From JALZMG01 sp963844175 (GTDB taxonomy: Bacteria > Actinomycetota > Acidimicrobiia > Acidimicrobiales > Ilumatobacteraceae), in assembly GCA_963844175.1 (NCBI GenBank), contig CAWJNE010000022.1:1-64000 (forward strand): 64,000 nt of DNA. The letters run 5' to 3'. Below, piece after piece: positions 61,983 through 64,000 of this stretch. Numbering within the stretch: the stretch's first letter is position 1; every line of letters begins with the position of its first letter. Below the pieces are notes generated by a model. It did not search any database and was not told the origin of the DNA. It saw nothing but the letters and a program-made list of their open reading frames with translations. Both the position numbers and the translations under genes were made by a program.

Positions 61983-62516
61983 TCAGACGGGCGTTGGCAC
62001 CTCGAGCGGGATGCTGATGCCGAGGCCGCCGCGCGTGTGGGCCCCGAAGCGCTCGATCTCCCGCTGGAGGTCGAGCGGTCGGGGCGGACCGGCTCCGACG
62101 GCGACGTCTTCTGGGGTGATGAGGTGGGCCGGGATGAGCCACATCACCTCGAACTCCAAGCCGTCCGGATCCTTGGCGTACAGGCTCTTGGTCGTGCCGT
62201 GGTCGGAGGATCCGACCAACGCGCCGGCCGCCGTCAACCGCTCGGCATGATCGGCCAGGTCGGCAAGATCATCGACCTCCCACGCGAGGTGGTACAGCCC
62301 GACCGTCGACCGGCCGGCCGTCGGGTCCGTCAGATGATCTCCGAGCGCGAAGACCCCCAGGTCGTGGTCGTTGGTCGACCCGGGCGCCCGGAAGAACGCA
62401 GCCTGACCGGCGAGCTCGAGCGTGACCGTGAACCCGAGCACGTCGGTGTAGAACGCGATCGTCCGAGCGAGATCACGCACGTAGAGGACGGCGTGGTTGA
62501 GGCGGTGGATGGCCAT
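61983..62516 (-). CDS. VOC-family extradiol-dioxygenase-like protein
   Basis: 177 residues from an ATG after GGAAGGAGCTGTG. Metal triad candidates are His8 (HRLNHAVLYVRDLARTIAFY), His in GLYHLAWEVDDL and Glu in LEFEVMWLIP, the pattern of type I extradiol dioxygenases and glyoxalases. The C-terminal 35 residues (TPEDVAVGAGPPRPLDLQRE) extend beyond the core. It may cleave an aromatic diol or act on a ring compound; substrate unknown. Confidence 0.83.
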   Translation of the reverse strand: MAIHRLNHAVLYVRDLARTIAFYTDVLGFTVTLELAGQAAFFRAPGSTNDHDLGVFALGDHLTDPTAGRSTVGLYHLAWEVDDLADLADHAERLTAAGALVGSSDHGTTKSLYAKDPDGLEFEVMWLIPAHLITPEDVAVGAGPPRPLDLQREIERFGAHTRGGLGISIPLEVPTPV

Positions 62517-62635
62517 CACAGCTCCTTCCGAGATCGGAACGGTCAACGCACCGGTCGCCGGCGATGTTCCCGGCTGGCATCATCGCGCGCCACGCCCGAC
62601 TCGGTGCACGGTCGGTCGCTGACGGGGAGGCCTTG

Positions 62636-63052
62636 ATGAGCGACACCGATCTCCTGCTCCGCCCGGTCGGCGTGGTCGCATCGCCGTTGACCGATGTCGA
62701 CCGCGCCCCGAACCAGGGCGACGAGGGCGCGCCGGACGCCGACCTCGTCTTCGATCCGGCGCTCGCCGTGGCCACGCACGACCTCGCCGTCGGCGATGTG
62801 ATCGTGGTGCTGACGTGGCTCCACCAGTCCGATCGCGACGTCCTCGCCGTGCACCCTCGTGACGACGATCGCCGCCCACTGACGGGTGTGTTCAGCACGC
62901 GCTCGCCGCACCGACCCAACCCGATCGGTCTGCACGAGGTCGTGGTGATCGGCGTCCACGACGGCCGCGTGCGGGTGCGCGGACTCGAGGCCATCGACGG
63001 CACACCGATCCTCGACGTCAAGCCGGCCCTGACACCGATCCCTGATCGTTGA
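62636..63052 (+). CDS. TrmO-like tRNA methyltransferase (TsaA/YaeB family)
   Basis: 138 residues from an ATG after GGGGAGG. Family motifs: LRPVGVVASPLTDVDRAPNQ, DLAVGDVIVVLTWLHQSDR and the SAM-binding FSTRSPHRPNPIGLHEVVVI, then LEAIDGTPILDVKPALTP. E. coli TrmO N6-methylates t6A37 of tRNA; this protein has only the core of that enzyme (138 versus about 235 residues), as many actinobacterial members do. Confidence 0.85.
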   Translation: MSDTDLLLRPVGVVASPLTDVDRAPNQGDEGAPDADLVFDPALAVATHDLAVGDVIVVLTWLHQSDRDVLAVHPRDDDRRPLTGVFSTRSPHRPNPIGLHEVVVIGVHDGRVRVRGLEAIDGTPILDVKPALTPIPDR

Positions 63053-63064
63053 CCGGCGACGAGG

Positions 63065-63296
63065 TCAGCGGCGCCGTCGCGACGCGGGCTTGGCGGGGAG
63101 CGAACGGGCGTAGCTCACGCCGATGCGCAGCCACCGACCGAGCCGGCGCTTCGTCGTCAGGTCGCCGGCATCGACACGCAGCCAGCCCGCCATCGGTCGC
63201 CCCCGCATCTCCATCGGCCTGGCCGACGGCGCGCTGGCCACCAGCGCCTCCGATCTCGCCGCGCACGCGATCGACGAGATCCTGGTCGATGGCCAT
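63065..63296 (-). pseudogene. TfoX N-terminal-domain gene with internal deletion
   Basis: The ATG at 63296 opens a TfoX-like start (AIDQDLVDRVRGEIGG); within a few codons another frame continues with the family's C-terminal half, ARPMEMRGRPMAGWLRVDAG, then DLTTKRRLGRWLRIGVSYAR and SLPAKPASRRRR. The middle of the domain, including the KKMFGGLAFL-type segment, is missing. A deletion of about 60 codons plus a frame change explains this. Confidence 0.6.
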
Positions 63297-63377
63297 CGAT
63301 CGGATCGTCGGACTGCGCCGCCAGCGGCGTCAGCGTCTGCGTCGCACTCCACCTGCCGCCAGGCCGCTGGAGCGACG

Positions 63378-63383
63378 TACGGT
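63378..63383 (+). promoter_or_regulatory. -10 box of a leaderless promoter (TACGGT)
   Basis: TACGGT ends 7 nt before the ATG of a 17-codon reading frame at 63391. Confidence 0.5.
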
Positions 63384-63390
63384 GCGCGCC

Positions 63391-63444
63391 ATGACGCACG
63401 AGGAGCACGCCGTGGCCGCACTCGACGCAGGCGGTCCGGCGTGA
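63391..63444 (+). CDS. Possible 17-residue leader peptide
   Basis: MTHEEHAVAALDAGGPA and stop. Its ATG is at the leaderless spacing from TACGGT, and its TGA overlaps the SDR start (GTGA), so translation of the SDR, which has no ribosome binding site, may depend on it. Confidence 0.35.
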   Translation: MTHEEHAVAALDAGGPA

Positions 63445-64000
63445 ACGCCCGGTTCACCGGGCGCGTCGCTCTGGTGACCGGTGCCGCCGGGGGGATGGGC
63501 CGGGCGATCGCCGAGGCGTTCGTCGGCGAAGGTGCGGCGGTGCTGCTGGCCGATCGCAGCGAGCAGGGCGCAGAGGTCGCCAAGGCACTGGTCGACGGCG
63601 GCGGTCGTGCCGTGTTCGAACACGTCGACGTGGCCGATGCGGCGGACGTGGCGCGGATGGTGGATCGCGCCGTCGACGAGCTCGGTGGGCTCGACTGCGC
63701 CGTCAACGCGGCCGCCATCGAGGGCGAAGCCGTGCCGCTGGCCGATGTCGACGACGAGCTCTTCGACCGCGTCATGGCGATCAACGTCCGTTCGGTGTTC
63801 CTCTGCATGAAGCACGAGCTGCGGGCGATGCTGGCTGCTGGCGGTGGTGGCGCGATCGTCAACATCGGCTCGACCAACTCGTACCGCCCGCAGCCCCACC
63901 AGGCCGCCTACACCGCCAGCAAGCACGCCGTCATCGGCCTGACCAAGGCGGCGGCCATCGACTACGCCCGCCACGGTGTCCGCATCAACGCCATCTGCCC
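63441..64000 (+). CDS. Short-chain dehydrogenase/reductase, 3' end outside the window
   Basis: 186 codons visible from a GTG. Cofactor motif VALVTGAAGGMGRAIAEAF, LLADRSEQGAEVAKAL (Asp suggests NAD), CAVNAAAIEG, the Ser in IVNIGSTNSY, the active-site YTASKHAVIGL (Tyr, Lys) and RINAICP. A classical SDR oxidising or reducing an alcohol/ketone; substrate unknown. Translation seems coupled to the short frame that overlaps its start. Confidence 0.87.
   Translation, partial: MNARFTGRVALVTGAAGGMGRAIAEAFVGEGAAVLLADRSEQGAEVAKALVDGGGRAVFEHVDVADAADVARMVDRAVDELGGLDCAVNAAAIEGEAVPLADVDDELFDRVMAINVRSVFLCMKHELRAMLAAGGGGAIVNIGSTNSYRPQPHQAAYTASKHAVIGLTKAAAIDYARHGVRINAIC

Overview
The window is a very GC-rich stretch (near 70% G+C by eye, strong GC3 bias) from what looks like an environmental actinobacterium, most plausibly an Acidimicrobiia-type lineage. 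The basis is the gene content: F420/PPOX-fold and deazaflavin-nitroreductase-like proteins, SCO6745 and DUF5995 families, an ECF41-type sigma factor, an ArsR-ArsC fusion, atypical LAxTG wall anchors, and many start codons preceded by a TAnnnT box instead of a ribosome binding site. The lineage is inference. No rRNA, intact tRNA, CRISPR array or complete transposon is visible.

Layout. 1-17,000 is an accessory-looking patchwork: a decayed LuxR/ATPase regulator, a degenerate dispersed repeat (copies near 0.9 and 6.9 kb), a tRNA 3' fragment with a terminator, a sortase-type IPT protein, an ECF sigma with a membrane partner, sodC, a hydrolase, a kinase, a PHP phosphatase and several broken genes, ending in a second ECF sigma coupled to a frameshifted beta-propeller gene. 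17,200-23,900 holds a lipoprotein and a three-gene export operon resembling NHLM peptide export (HlyD-like adaptor plus two ABC exporters), but with no C39 peptidase domain and no recognisable precursor. 24,000-45,000 carries a nucleotide cyclase, several TetR genes with readable operators, an amidase, secreted proteins, an M28 peptidase, a large cyclase/NB-ARC/LuxR regulator and a flavin monooxygenase. 44,400-64,000 is denser: ECF41 sigma with its carboxymuconolactone decarboxylase partner, small flavin-binding, VOC, cupin and SRPBCC proteins, an Otr(A)/Tet(M)-like translation GTPase, a Clp-N/HTH gene with palindromic operators, two antibiotic-kinase-like proteins, an APC permease, an arsenic-type cluster, TrmO, and a truncated SDR at the right edge.

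Two themes recur. First, many regulator genes sit next to, or divergent from, one target gene with an inverted or direct repeat in the gap (27.46, 33.79, 36.94, 46.50, 47.47, 53.54, 61.36 kb). Second, about a dozen genes are broken. Some are multi-lesion fossils; others differ from an intact frame by one base, so for those a base-calling or assembly error must be excluded before calling them pseudogenes.
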